Source: Sva-07 sp963747375
GTDB lineage: Bacteria; Actinomycetota; Acidimicrobiia; Acidimicrobiales; Ilumatobacteraceae
NCBI GenBank assembly: GCA_963747375.1
Contig: CAVVFL010000011.1
Coordinates: forward strand, 186,001-250,000
DNA length: 64,000 bases
Direction: 5' to 3'
The notes below the pieces were generated by a model. That model searched no databases. It was not told the origin of the DNA and was given only the letters and a program-made list of their open reading frames with translations. The position numbers were made by a program, and so were the translations under genes. Shown one piece after another: positions 27,295 to 40,706 of the stretch. Each line of letters begins with the position of its first letter. Position 1 is the stretch's first letter.

Positions 27295-28182
27295 ATGTCA
27301 TTCCGGAGAGGCGCTGCGCTCACCACGGCGACCACGCTCGGCTTCGCCGAGAACTCGAACATCGGCTCCACTGCGGGCAACGGGTTCTTCCGCCGGTGGC
27401 CCGATGACCTCGCTGCACTGCAGGAGGTCGGCGTCACCGACGTGCGGCTCACGCTCGACTGGGCGCGACTCCAACCTCGGCCGGCCGGACTCGACGACGA
27501 TTGGGCCGACCGCTACGAACAGATGCTGGCGGCCGCCGCGGCAATCGACCTGCGCGTGTGGGCGACGCTCCACGACGGGTCGATCCCCCGCTGGTTCGAC
27601 AACGACGGCGGTTTCGACGACGACGACACGTTCACGGCGTGGTGGCCACGCTGGGTCGAGCGGGTCGCCGACCGTTTCGGCGACAACGTGACCGGCTGGG
27701 TGCCCTTCGCCGAGATCCCGCTCGGCGCGCCGACACGGCCCTGGCGCGACACCTGGACGATCCTCGAGGGGAGCACTCCCGTCGTTGCGTCCGTCGCTCC
27801 CGACGCGACCTCGATCGACGAGTACGTCGGCCGGGCGTCGTATCTCGGGATCGTGCTCCAGACCCCCTGGGAGCACGACGACGCCATCGGCGACCGGCAG
27901 CTGGAAGCGGCTTCGACGCAGTGGGGACACGCGATTCGCGATGGCGCCGACGACTTCGACGGACCCGTCGTGATCACAGGGTTCCGCCCGGCCCACGACG
28001 ACCTCGACACCGCCGCGTCGATCGTCGAGCAGTTGGTCGACTCGCTCGACGACGCGATCGCCGACGGCGTACGCGTCGACGTGTGCTTCGTCGAGCCCGC
28101 CATCTCGGCACCCGACACACCGCCCGGCCTGCTCGACGCCGACCGCAACCCGACCCCCGCCGCCAAGATCTTCCTCCCCTGA
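27295..28182 (+). CDS. Glycoside hydrolase family 1-like protein with altered catalytic motifs
   Basis: 295 residues. The start resembles GH1 beta-glucosidases (T-L-G-F-A-E-N-S-N, then D-V-R-L-T-L-D-W-A-R-L-Q-P and W-A-T-L-H-D). At the acid/base position GH1 enzymes have N-E-P, whereas here the sequence is V-P-F-A-E-I-P-L-G. The nucleophile block is C-F-V-E-P-A. The protein is also much shorter than the usual 440 or so residues. It may be a divergent hydrolase or a non-catalytic relative. Its TGA lies in the left arm of the 28178-28220 hairpin. Confidence 0.6.
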   Translation: MSFRRGAALTTATTLGFAENSNIGSTAGNGFFRRWPDDLAALQEVGVTDVRLTLDWARLQPRPAGLDDDWADRYEQMLAAAAAIDLRVWATLHDGSIPRWFDNDGGFDDDDTFTAWWPRWVERVADRFGDNVTGWVPFAEIPLGAPTRPWRDTWTILEGSTPVVASVAPDATSIDEYVGRASYLGIVLQTPWEHDDAIGDRQLEAASTQWGHAIRDGADDFDGPVVITGFRPAHDDLDTAASIVEQLVDSLDDAIADGVRVDVCFVEPAISAPDTPPGLLDADRNPTPAAKIFLP

Positions 28183-28220
28183 ATGAGACGCGGGGTCAGC
28201 AGCCCCGCGTCTCATTCAGG
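28178..28220. terminator. Bidirectional hairpin carrying both stop codons
   Basis: CCTGAATGAGACGCGGGG (28178-28195) and CCCCGCGTCTCATTCAGG (28203-28220) are perfect 18-bp arms around a 7-nt loop. The TGA of the GH1-like gene is in the left arm, and the complement of the MoxR gene stop is in the right arm. Confidence 0.7.
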
Positions 28221-29660
28221 TGCGGCCGCGGTAGGTGGCGCTGGCGCCGCTGGCGTCCTTGTTCAGGCGCTTGCTCAGGTGCAGGCCCTCGAGGACGAAC
28301 TCCACCGCGGCGGCCACCGCGGCCGGTGACTCGTCGCCGCCGGTCAGGATCGCCACCGGCGTGCGAAGCGCGTCGACCTCCTCGACGAGTCGAGCCAGCT
28401 CCTCGGTCGTGACGTCCTGCACCCGTGTGCGCGACGGCGCCGTCCTCGAAGGCGCCGATGACCGCACGCGTCTGCTCGGGCGGCACGATCTCCTTGAAGA
28501 CGCTGAGCACGGCGCCCTTGATGAGGTTGTCCATGATCGCTCCCTCGCGGCCGTCGTCGAGCGACTCGATCTCGATCTTGCCCATCGAGCTCGCGGCGAG
28601 CGCGTCGAGGTCGTCGACGCGCGCCACCACGTGACGCTCCCCGGCGCGCAACCCACGTCGCAACGCGTTGGCCGCGAGCGCCTCGAAGTTGGCGACGCTG
28701 AGACGAACGCTCACGCCGGAGCGTTGGTTGACGTGGTTGCTGGCACGAGCGAGATGACTGAACGTCGCCACCACATCGGCCAGGTAGTCGGGCACGTCGA
28801 CCTGGATGTCACCGGCCGCGGTCGTGATGTTCAACGGCACCGCCTCCTGGCGCATGATCTCGACCTCGGTGTGCACCTCGAGCGGGTAGTGGGTGCGGAT
28901 CTGGCTGCCGAAACGATCCTTCAACGGGGTGATGATCCGGCCCCGGTTGGTGTAGTCCTCCGGGTTGGCCGACGCCAGCAACATCACGTCGAGCGGCAGG
29001 CGGATCTTGTAGCCGCGGATCTGGATGTCACGTTCCTCGAGCACGTTGAGCATGCCGACCTGGATGCGCTCGGCGAGGTCGGGAAGTTCGTTGATGGCGA
29101 AGATGCCACGGTTGGTCCGCGGGAACGAGCCCGTAGTGCAGCGTCAGCTCGTCGGAGAGGTAGCGGCCCTCGGCCACCTTGATCGGGTCGACCTCACCGA
29201 TCAGGTCGGCGATCGAGGTGTCGGGCGTCGCCAGCTTCTCGCCGAAGCGCTCGCTGCGGTGCACCCAGTGGATCGGCGTGTCGTCGCCCAGTTCGGCCAC
29301 GAGGTCGCGGGCGTGCTTCGACACCGGCGCGTACGGATCGTCGTTGATCTCGCTGCCGGCGACGATCGGCATCCACTCGTCGAGCAGCCCGGTCAGCGAC
29401 CGGATCATGCGGGTCTTGGCCTGCCCGCGCTCGCCGAGGAAGATCACGTCGTGGCCCGCCAGCAGCGCATTCTCCAGCTGCGGCATCACGGTGTCCTCGT
29501 AGCCGGCCACGCCGGCGAACAACGGCTCGCCTGCTGCGACCTTCTCGATGGCGTGCTCACGCACCTCCTGCTTCACCGGCCGCGACACCCACCCCGACGC
29601 CCGCAACTCACCCAGCGTCGCTGCGAGATCTGTCGGTCGGTGCATTGCCGTGTCAGCCAT
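28216..29660 (-). CDS. MoxR/Mg-chelatase-type AAA+ ATPase (two frameshifts)
   Basis: About 480 residues. The P-loop equivalent L-G-E-R-G-Q-A-K-T-R lies near residue 75. R-G-I-F-A-I-N-E-L-P-D-L (Walker B), S-A-N-P-E-D-Y (sensor 1) and K-D-R-F-G-S-Q-I-R-T-H (arginine region) follow. It is the expected ATPase partner of the vWA protein at 24658-26671. Frame breaks lie near 29128 and 28436. The TAGGTT 6 nt before ATG 29660 supports that start. Confidence 0.8.
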
Positions 29661-29666
29661 GGCCCG

Positions 29667-29672
29667 AACCTA
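29667..29672 (-). promoter_or_regulatory. -10 element of leaderless MoxR gene
   Basis: TAGGTT, 6 nt before ATG 29660. Confidence 0.5.
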
Positions 29673-29730
29673 GCGCTCCGGCCGCGAACGCGCTTCGCGG
29701 AGCGGCGATGCTCCGCCCGACGATGCTGAG

Positions 29731-29736
29731 TACCAT
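29731..29736 (+). promoter_or_regulatory. -10 element of leaderless GH2 gene
   Basis: TACCAT, 7 nt before ATG 29744. Confidence 0.5.
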
Positions 29737-29743
29737 CCGACCG

Positions 29744-31859
29744 ATGGAACTGTCCGGCGTCTGGTTGGCAGCCGTCGCCGACGACGACGTTCGGCGCAGC
29801 GGGATCGGACTCGACACCGACGACAGCACGTGGACGCCGGTCCCGGTTCCCGGCCACTGGCGCAACACCGAGGAGTTCGCCGACCACCGACGGCCCGGTG
29901 ATGTACCGCCATGCCTTCACCGCCACGCCGCCGCCCGACGGACGCCGACGCTGGATCACCCTCGACGGCGTGTTCTACCAGGCTGATGTGTGGCTCGACG
30001 GCGCGTACCTGGGCGACCCCGAGGGCTACTTCTTCCCCCACACGTTCGACGTGACCACGCTGTCGAGGTTCGGCGACGACCACGTCCTGGCCGTCGAGGT
30101 GACGTGTTCGCCACAGGCGACGACCGGTCGGCGCAACCTCACCGGTGTCTTCCAGTCGCCGACGTCCACGGCCAATCCCGGCGGGCTGTGGCGGCCCGTC
30201 CAGTGCTACGACACCGGGCCGGTCAGAGTCGATCGCCTCCGGGTGCTGTGCCGCGACGCCGACGAACGACGTGCCCATCTGCGCATCGCCGCTCGACTCG
30301 ACAGTGACCGCGAAGTCGCCGTGACGATCCGGACGTCGATCGACGGTGACGTCAGCGACGAGTCACAACTCGTCGTCGCGTCCGGCCAGAACGAGATCGA
30401 ATGGAGCGTCGACATCACCGACCCACAGTTGTGGTGGCCGTGTGCGCTCGGGAGCCAGCCGCTCGTCGACGTCCACGTGGAGGTGCTGGTCGACGGCGAG
30501 ATGAGCGACCGGCGCGGTCGGCGAACCGGACTGCGCCAGATCACCTGGGACAACTGGCAGTGCACCGTCAACGGCGAACGCCTCTTCCTCAAGGGAGCCA
30601 ACTACCTTCCGGTCACCGAACTGCCGGCCGACGCCACCTCCGAGCGCATTCGCAGCGATCTCCAGGCGGCCGTCGATCTCGGGCTCGACGCGCTGCGCAT
30701 CCACGGCCACATCGCCGACCGTGAGGTGTACGCCGTCGCCGACGAACTCGGAATCCTGCTCCTCCAGGACTTCCCGCTCCAGTGGGACCACGCCCGGTCC
30801 GTGCGCTCACAGGCCGTCGAACAGGCACGTGCGGCAGTCGACTCGCTCGGACACCATCCGTCGATCGCGATGTGGACGGCGCACGACGATCCCGACGGGA
30901 CCGACGCGGACCACGGCCCACCCGGCTGGAGCCGCCGGTTGCGCACCATCGCGACCGCTCAGATCCCGAGCTGGAATCGCAGCGTGCTGGACCGCTGGGT
31001 CAAGCGTGCCTTCGAGCGAGCCGACAGCACTCGGCACGTCGTGGCGCACTCGGGCGTACTTCCCCACCTCCCCCAACTCGACGGAACCGACAGTCACCTC
31101 TGGTTCGGCTGGCGCCATGGTGAAGCCGAGGACCTCGCCGACTTCGCAGGCCGACTCCCACGGATGGTCCGCTTCGTCAGCGAGTTCGGCTCCGCTTCAC
31201 CGCCGCGCTCCGCGTCGTTCATCGACGAGGAGTTGCTCGTCAACGAGTGGCCCGACCTCGACTGGGACCGACTCGCGGCCCAACACGGCTACGAGCGTTC
31301 GACCTTCGAGCGGCTGTTCCCGCCGAGCGATTTCGACACGTACGAGGAGTGGCGCGACACGACCCAGCACTATCAGTCGCACGTCCTCAAGGTCCAGATC
31401 GAGACGCTGCGGCGCCTGAAGTACCGCCCCACCGGCGGGTTCTGTTTCTCCTCGCTCAACGACTCGGCTCCGGCGATCTCGACCAGCATCCTCGATGCCG
31501 ATCGCGTCCCCAAGTTCGCCTGCGACGCCGTACAGGCGGCGTGCGCTGAGGTGATCGCCGTGGCCGACCCGCTCTCCGAGCCCCTCCGGCCCGGTGATCG
31601 CGTCGACCTCGACGTCCACCTGATCAGCGATCTGCGATCAGCCCTCGACTTCGCCGTCGTCGACGTCGTCGCAGCCTGGCCCGGCGGCGAGCAACGCTGG
31701 AGATTCGGAGGTGCGGTCGGCGCCGACGACGTCGTGAAGGTGGGCCGCCTGCGCTTCGATGCCCCGGACGCGACCGGCATGCTGACCATCGACCTGACCG
31801 TGACGGCCGGCGAGGTCGTGTCGACCAACCACTACGCCGCGTTGCTGGCAGCGATCTGA
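29744..31859 (+). CDS. Glycoside hydrolase family 2-like protein (one frameshift; acid/base Glu not seen)
   Basis: About 704 residues with the GH2 layout. A jelly-roll sugar-binding domain (V-P-V-P-G-H-W, then G-V-F-Y-Q-A-D-V-W-L-D-G) comes first. An Ig-like domain and a TIM barrel beginning with F-L-K-G-A-N-Y-L-P follow. The expected N-E acid/base pair after the strand I-A-M-W is replaced by T-A-H-D-D-P-D. The nucleophile-like S-E-F-G-S-A-S is present near residue 430. There is no signal peptide. One extra base near 29891 separates the first 48 residues. Beta-mannosidase-like relatives are the nearest guess; activity is doubtful. Confidence 0.65.
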
Positions 31860-31872
31860 ACCGCTGGGGCGT

Positions 31873-32639
31873 TCAGCGGGCGAGGGACTTGCGGTTCTTG
31901 AACTTCGACTTGAAGTAGTCGATGTTCATGATCGCGATGTTGTCGATCGAGATCTCCTTCGGGCACGCCGCCTGGCATTCGCCGTGGTTCGTGCACGAGC
32001 CGAAGTACTCGTCCATCTTCTCGACCATCGCCTCGGCACGCTTGTAGCGCTCGGCCTGACCCTGGGGCAGCAGGTTGAGATGGGCGATCTTCGCCGAGGT
32101 GAACAGGCTCGCGGCACCGTTCGGGCATGCCGCCACGCAGGCGCCGCAGCCGATGCATTCCGCTGCGTCCATCGCGGCGTCGGCGACGGGCTTGGCGATC
32201 GGGATCAGGTTGGCGTCCGGCGCACCGCCGGTGGGCGCAGTGATGTAGCCGCCCGCTTCGATGATCCGGTCGAGTGGCGCACGGTCGACCATCAGGTCCT
32301 TGATGACCGGGAAGGCGGCCGCCCGCCACGGCTCGACGACGATCTCGTCGCCGCTGCTGAAGGTCCGCATGTGGATCTGACAGGTCGCAGCACCCCTGGA
32401 AGGACCGTGCGCCTGGCCGTCGATCATCAACGAGCACGTGCCGCAGATGCCCTCGCGACAGTCGTGGTCGAAGACGATGGCCTCCTTGCCCTCCTCGATG
32501 AGCCGCTCGTTGAGGATGTCGAGCAGTTCGAGGAACGACGCCTCGTCGCTGATCTCGGGAATCTGGTGGCTCTCGAAACGGCCCTGTGCGGTCGGGCCGT
32601 CCTGACGCCAGATCTTGAGTGTGAGGTTGGTGAGGGTGC

Positions 32640-32643
<4 letters not shown>
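31873..32643 (-). CDS. sdhB: Succinate dehydrogenase/fumarate reductase iron-sulfur subunit
   Basis: 256 residues. The [2Fe-2S] ligands are in C-R-E-G-I-C-G-T-C with a fourth Cys in A-A-T-C-Q. The [4Fe-4S]/[3Fe-4S] ligands are in C-I-G-C-G-A-C-V-A-A-C-P and C-Q-A-A-C-P-K-E. It carries electrons from SdhA to the membrane quinone site. Its GTG overlaps the sdhA stop (GTGA). It is the last gene of sdhCAB, and the frame is intact. Confidence 0.93.
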
Positions 32644-34558
<1,915 letters not shown>

Positions 34559-34562
<4 letters not shown>

Positions 34563-35365
34563 GGCGCTGCCTCCTCAGTGACGGTCACGGCGTCAGGGTT
34601 GAATTCGATGATTCCCGCCTGCACCGCGATCGGAATCGAGACGTTGCCGAGCACGATCACCGTGGCCACGGCGGTGGCGAGTCCTCGTCGCCACGAGTTG
34701 AAGCGAGGGCTACTCCAGCCCATCGACTGGAACAGTGACCAGGTTCCGTGGAACAGGTGGATGCCGAGCGCGATGTTCGCGACGATGTAGAGGATCGCCA
34801 CCGGGATCCGCGACAGCGATGCGTCGATGTTGCGGTAGGGCTCTCCACGCACGTAGTCGGGGTTGAACCAACCCCAGGTCAGATCGGCGAGATGGAAGGC
34901 GAGGAACAGCACGACGATGATGCCGGTCCAGCGCATCGTGCGGCTCGCGAAGTTGGCCACCTGATAGTCACGCGGGGTCTGGTACTTGACCGGGCGGGCC
35001 TTGCGGTTGAGCACCGTGAGTGTGTATGCGGCGTGGAGGTGGAGGAGCAATGCGCCGATCAGCACGAGGCGCAAGCCCCACAGGAAGATCGTCCGCGGCA
35101 GGATCGGCACGAGGATCTCGCGGAGGAACTCGCCATAGAGGTCGACGTCGTAGATGCGGGTGCCACCGTCGTTGACCACCCCGAGGTACACCTTGAGGTT
35201 GCCGACCATGTGGCCGATCACGAACAGGATGCCGATGATGCCGGTGATCGCCATCACGTACTTCTTGCCGACCGAGGTCGAGTAGAAGTCGCGGACGAAC
35301 CCCTTCTTCTTCGGCGGATTGACTGCGGTACCCGAAACGGGACCACGGTTCAACGTCTGTGCCAT
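34559..35365 (-). CDS. sdhC: Succinate dehydrogenase cytochrome b subunit (type B, single subunit)
   Basis: 268 residues, five membrane helices, with histidines in I-G-H-M-V-G-N, H-L-H-A-A-Y, F-H-L-A-D and I-H-L-F-H-G positioned to bind two hemes. This is the one-protein diheme anchor of Wolinella/Bacillus-type complexes rather than the SdhC-SdhD pair. ATG 35365 has TAGGTT 7 nt upstream. The gene is first in sdhCAB, with 4-base overlaps throughout. Confidence 0.9.
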
Positions 35366-35372
35366 TTCCGCG

Positions 35373-35378
35373 AACCTA
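35373..35378 (-). promoter_or_regulatory. -10 element of leaderless sdhCAB operon
   Basis: TAGGTT, 7 nt before ATG 35365. Confidence 0.55.
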
Positions 35379-35566
35379 CTCGCCACCGCCGTGCCTGGGC
35401 CCAATCGTCCCGGCCGTCGACACGGCACATCCGTCACAGGTGAACGCTCCGATGGGCGGAAACCAGCCAGTTGGGATCTAGCCTGCTCCGCCGACCATCA
35501 TGGTCCCGATTCACCCGACCGTTCGGGTGAGTACTTGCCGTATCGCCCTCAGGAGGCACCAAGCCC

Positions 35567-37655
<2,089 letters not shown>

Positions 37656-37674
37656 GGCTGGCTCCCACCACCCC

Positions 37675-37724
37675 GTTTGCGTGACACTTCGGTTGGGGCG
37701 GCCCAACAGAACTGTCACGCAAAC
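37675..37724. terminator. Nested hairpin between convergent hppA and DUF3097 gene
   Basis: Outer arms GTTTGCGTGACA (37675-37686) and TGTCACGCAAAC (37713-37724) enclose a second stem GTTGGG/CCCAAC (37692-37707), giving stem, internal loop, stem. There is no U-tract. Confidence 0.6.
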
Positions 37725-37773
37725 ATCGTGGTTGGGACGGCGTGGTGGGACGGTGTGGTGGGAAGCGGTGTGA

Positions 37774-38574
37774 TCACTCGCTGACGAAATCGATCAGCTG
37801 CTCCACTGCGCCGACGAGTTCGGGTCGCAGGTCGGCGAAGGTGTTGACCTGGTTGCGAAGCCGCGGCCAGAAGCCGTCGAACGGCACGCCGAGCGCTGCG
37901 CACAGACCTTGCTTCCACGGCACGTCACCCTTGGGTACGTCGGGCCACTCGTCGAGGCCGAGCACCTTGGGACGGATGCCGGCCCACACGTCGACGAACG
38001 GGTGCCCGGTGATCAGCACGTTGGGGTCTCGCACCGTGTCGGCGATGCGGGTCTCCTTCGAGCCCGGCACCAGATGGTCGAGCAACACGCCGAGCCGACG
38101 GTCGGCACTCGGCCCGAAGTCCGCCACCGCGGCGGCGAGATCGTCGGCGCCGTGGAGCGGTTCCACGACGATGCCGAGCTCGCGGAGGTCGTCACCCCAC
38201 ACGTGCTCGAGCAGTTCGGCGTCGTGTTTGCCTTCGACCCAGATCCGGCTGGCCGCCGCCACTCGGGCCCGGCCGTCGCCCGCGACCGAACCCGACGCCG
38301 TGATGCGCTGGGTGGCAGCCGTGGCGCTCGGTGGCCGCACGAGGGTGACCGGTCGGCCTTCGATCAGGAAGCCGCCCGGCTTCCAGGTGAAGTGGCGGAT
38401 GTAGTCGTTGCGATCCTGCAGCGTCACGCCCTCGGCGCTCCAGCGGACCACGTCGCCGCAGAAGTGACTCGCACGGTCCTCGACGAGCATGCCCATCTCG
38501 ACCGCCACGTCGGGGTAGCTCGGGCCGCGTCGCTGCGCCGCGAAGTCGTCGAGGATGTCGGTCTCGTAGGCCAC
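37774..38574 (-). CDS. DUF3097 family protein (Toprim-like motifs)
   Basis: 266 residues; matches the actinobacterial DUF3097 pattern as I recall it. The middle carries W-V-E-G-K-H-D-A-E-L-L and G-V-L-L-D-H-L-V-P-G-S-K-E. The E-G-K-x-D plus D-x-x-x-x-G-S-K-E arrangement resembles the acidic residues of Toprim nuclease/primase folds. That suggests nucleic-acid metabolism, but no function is established. GTG 38574 is the chosen start because upstream sequence is not conserved-looking. The frame is intact. Confidence 0.72.
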   Translation of the reverse strand: MAYETDILDDFAAQRRGPSYPDVAVEMGMLVEDRASHFCGDVVRWSAEGVTLQDRNDYIRHFTWKPGGFLIEGRPVTLVRPPSATAATQRITASGSVAGDGRARVAAASRIWVEGKHDAELLEHVWGDDLRELGIVVEPLHGADDLAAAVADFGPSADRRLGVLLDHLVPGSKETRIADTVRDPNVLITGHPFVDVWAGIRPKVLGLDEWPDVPKGDVPWKQGLCAALGVPFDGFWPRLRNQVNTFADLRPELVGAVEQLIDFVSE

Positions 38575-38620
38575 GCCCCCAGTGAAGCAGTCGGATGATC
38601 CGCTGTGCGAGCATGCCGGA

Positions 38621-39519
38621 ATGGAGAGCTTCACGGGCAAGGTCGCGGTCGTCACGGGCGGTGCGAGCGGGATGGGGCGCGAACTCGTCCGACAACTCGC
38701 TGCGGAGGGATGCCATGTGGCGCTGTGCGATCTGTCGGTCGAGGAGATGGAGGAGACGAAGCGACCTGGCCCTGGCCGACGCACCCGCCGACACCGTCGT
38801 GACCACACACGTCTGCGACGTCTCCGACGAGGCGTCACAGCTGGCGTTCCGCCACGCAGTGGTCACGCAGCACCAGACCGACCACGTGAACCTGCTGTTC
38901 AACAACGCCGGCATCGGTGGCGGTGGTTCCGTGATCACCGATCCCCGCGAGGTGTGGGAGCGGACGTTCAACGTCTGCTGGGGCGGCGTCTACCTGGGTG
39001 TGCGCACGTTCCTCCCGTTGCTGATCGCCTCCGACGAGGGCCACGTCGTCAACACCTCCAGCGTCAACGGGTTCTGGGCGAGCATCGGACCGGACCGACC
39101 ACACACGGCCTACTCGGCGGCCAAGTTCGCTGTGAAGGGGTTCTCGGAGGCGCTGATCACCGACCTGCGCGTCAACGCGCCGCACGTCAAGGTGTCCGTG
39201 GTGATGCCGGGCCACATCGGCACGTCGATCGTCGAGAACTCGATGCGCCATGGCGCCCAGGAGCTCGACATGGAGACCGCCGAGATGGTGCAGCTGATGT
39301 CCGACATGTTCCGCGACCAGGCGCCGATGACCGCCGCCGAGGCGAGCGACCGAAATCCTCGACGGCGTTCGCGAGGGCCGGTGGCGGATCCTCGTCGGTG
39401 ACGACGCCCGCAAGCTCGACCTCGCAGTCCGTGCCAACCCCGAGATCGCCTACGAGTCGTTGACGCTCGGCGACCTCACCTCCTCCCAGGAGGGCACGCC
39501 CTTCAACCCCGTCGGCTGA
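38621..39519 (+). CDS. Short-chain dehydrogenase/reductase (two frameshifts)
   Basis: About 298 residues, classical SDR. The cofactor motif T-G-G-A-S-G-M-G lies near residue 12, N-N-A-G-I-G near residue 92, and catalytic Ser in N-T-S-S-V-N-G with Y-S-A-A-K further on. It oxidises or reduces an unknown alcohol or ketone with NAD(P). Extra bases near 38760 (AA for A) and near 39345 split it into three frames. The C-terminus, R-W-R-I-L-V-G-D-D-A-R, is typical of the group acting on lipid or xenobiotic substrates. The start is divergent from the DUF3097 gene. Confidence 0.78.
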
Positions 39520-39568
39520 GCCAGTGAGCGGCACCCATCGCTGCGCCGGCCGCCGCGTGCACCGGTGG

Positions 39569-40297
39569 TCACCGAACGCGACGAGGAGTTCGCTGCGCCC
39601 ACCCCCGAGGGGTGAGGACGAGATCGCTGACGCTGCCGTCGGGGAACAGAAACGGCGAACGAACGCCGGTGTGGGCGGTCACCTCCGGCAGCGTCAGCGG
39701 TCCGAAGCCGGGACCGGCCGACTCGGACGTCCAGCGATGCCAGCGATGTGCCGGGACCTCGACGAGTTCCACCGTCGGTTCGCCGAGGACCTCGATCGAG
39801 CCGTGCACCACCCCGATCTGTTCGTAGCCCGCGTCGATCGACGCCCGGTCGCCGGCCGGTTCGAGCGGCGTCGCAGGCGCGGTCGCGTACCACTCGAGGT
39901 CGAACGCGATCGGTGTCGGGTCGCCGTATGCGCGACCGAGCGCCTCATCGGGGTCGTCGATGGCAGAGGCATAGGTCTCGTTGCCGATCGACCACTGCTC
40001 CATTTCGGCATCGCAGTGGTGTTCGGCCCAGAGCGCCTCCCCCTTCACGATGAACGGGTCGGCGCGAACGGGGATGTCGAAGTCGACGATGTGCAGGAGC
40101 GGCCGACCACGGCGAGCGAGCGACGACCAGTACCACGCGTTCCGACCGACGATCCGGTGGCCCGAGATCAGGCCGAGCCGAGCATCGGGCGTCCATGCTG
40201 CGAACACCCACTCCTCGATCGGGGCATCCACGTGGCGGCCGTCGCTGTGTTCCTCGCGTGTTCCTCCGACGGCATGATCAGGCAGACTACGAACCAT
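39569..40297 (-). CDS. Uncharacterised soluble protein, beta-rich
   Basis: 242 residues with no signal peptide or membrane helix. Notable segments are E-E-W-V-F-A-A-W-T-P, G-R-N-A-W-Y-W-S-S-L, H-I-V-D-F-D-I-P-V-R and a C-terminal S-P-F-L-F-P-D-G-S-V. It has the aromatic-rich texture of a lipocalin-like or hydroxylase-associated beta-barrel, but I cannot name a family. The annotated ATG at 40297 overlaps the divergent gene start. A GTG about 60 bases further in (H-V-D-A-P-I-E-E-W) is a plausible alternative start. Confidence 0.5.
   Translation of the reverse strand: MVRSLPDHAVGGTREEHSDGRHVDAPIEEWVFAAWTPDARLGLISGHRIVGRNAWYWSSLARRGRPLLHIVDFDIPVRADPFIVKGEALWAEHHCDAEMEQWSIGNETYASAIDDPDEALGRAYGDPTPIAFDLEWYATAPATPLEPAGDRASIDAGYEQIGVVHGSIEVLGEPTVELVEVPAHRWHRWTSESAGPGFGPLTLPEVTAHTGVRSPFLFPDGSVSDLVLTPRGWAQRTPRRVR
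40283..40288 (+). promoter_or_regulatory. Near-consensus -10 element of the SCP2-like gene
   Basis: CAGACT, 7 nt before ATG 40296. Confidence 0.35.
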
Positions 40298-40688
40298 GAT
40301 CCGCTATCTCAGTCTCGACTGGATCAATGCGCTCTCCGACGAGGTCGGTGCGAGCGACCACATGCGCGAGATCGCCGAGTCGCACCGCATCGGCGTGACG
40401 CAGGTGGTGAGCGACGGCCCGGAGGGTGACGTGACCTATCACCTGAGCGTCGGCGACGGCGATGCGTCGTTCGGCGCCGGGCCCGCCGACCCCGAGGACG
40501 TGAAGATGGAGCAGGACTGGGACACTGCGGTGGCGGTCGCCACCGGTGAACTCAATGCCCAGGAGGCGTTCGTCAGCGGGCGGATCCGGCTGTTCGGCGA
40601 CCAGCAGAAGCTGCTCGATTCCCAGCCGGTGTTCGGCGCCCTCGACTCGATCTTTTCGTCGGTACGCGAGCGCACGTCGTACGACTGA
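40296..40688 (+). CDS. SCP2 sterol-binding domain-like protein
   Basis: 130 residues. The pattern Y-H-L-S-V-G-D-G-D-A-S-F, then D-V-K-M-E-Q-D-W-D-T-A-V-A and a G-R-I-R-L-F-G-D-Q-Q-K-L-L helix, matches single-domain SCP2 proteins that bind lipids. These often sit near lipid or steroid catabolism genes; the SDR nearby is compatible. The frame is intact. It ends 18 bases before the glycosylase gene. Confidence 0.68.
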   Translation: MIRYLSLDWINALSDEVGASDHMREIAESHRIGVTQVVSDGPEGDVTYHLSVGDGDASFGAGPADPEDVKMEQDWDTAVAVATGELNAQEAFVSGRIRLFGDQQKLLDSQPVFGALDSIFSSVRERTSYD

Positions 40689-40706
40689 GGACGTGCGACG
40701 CCCGTC

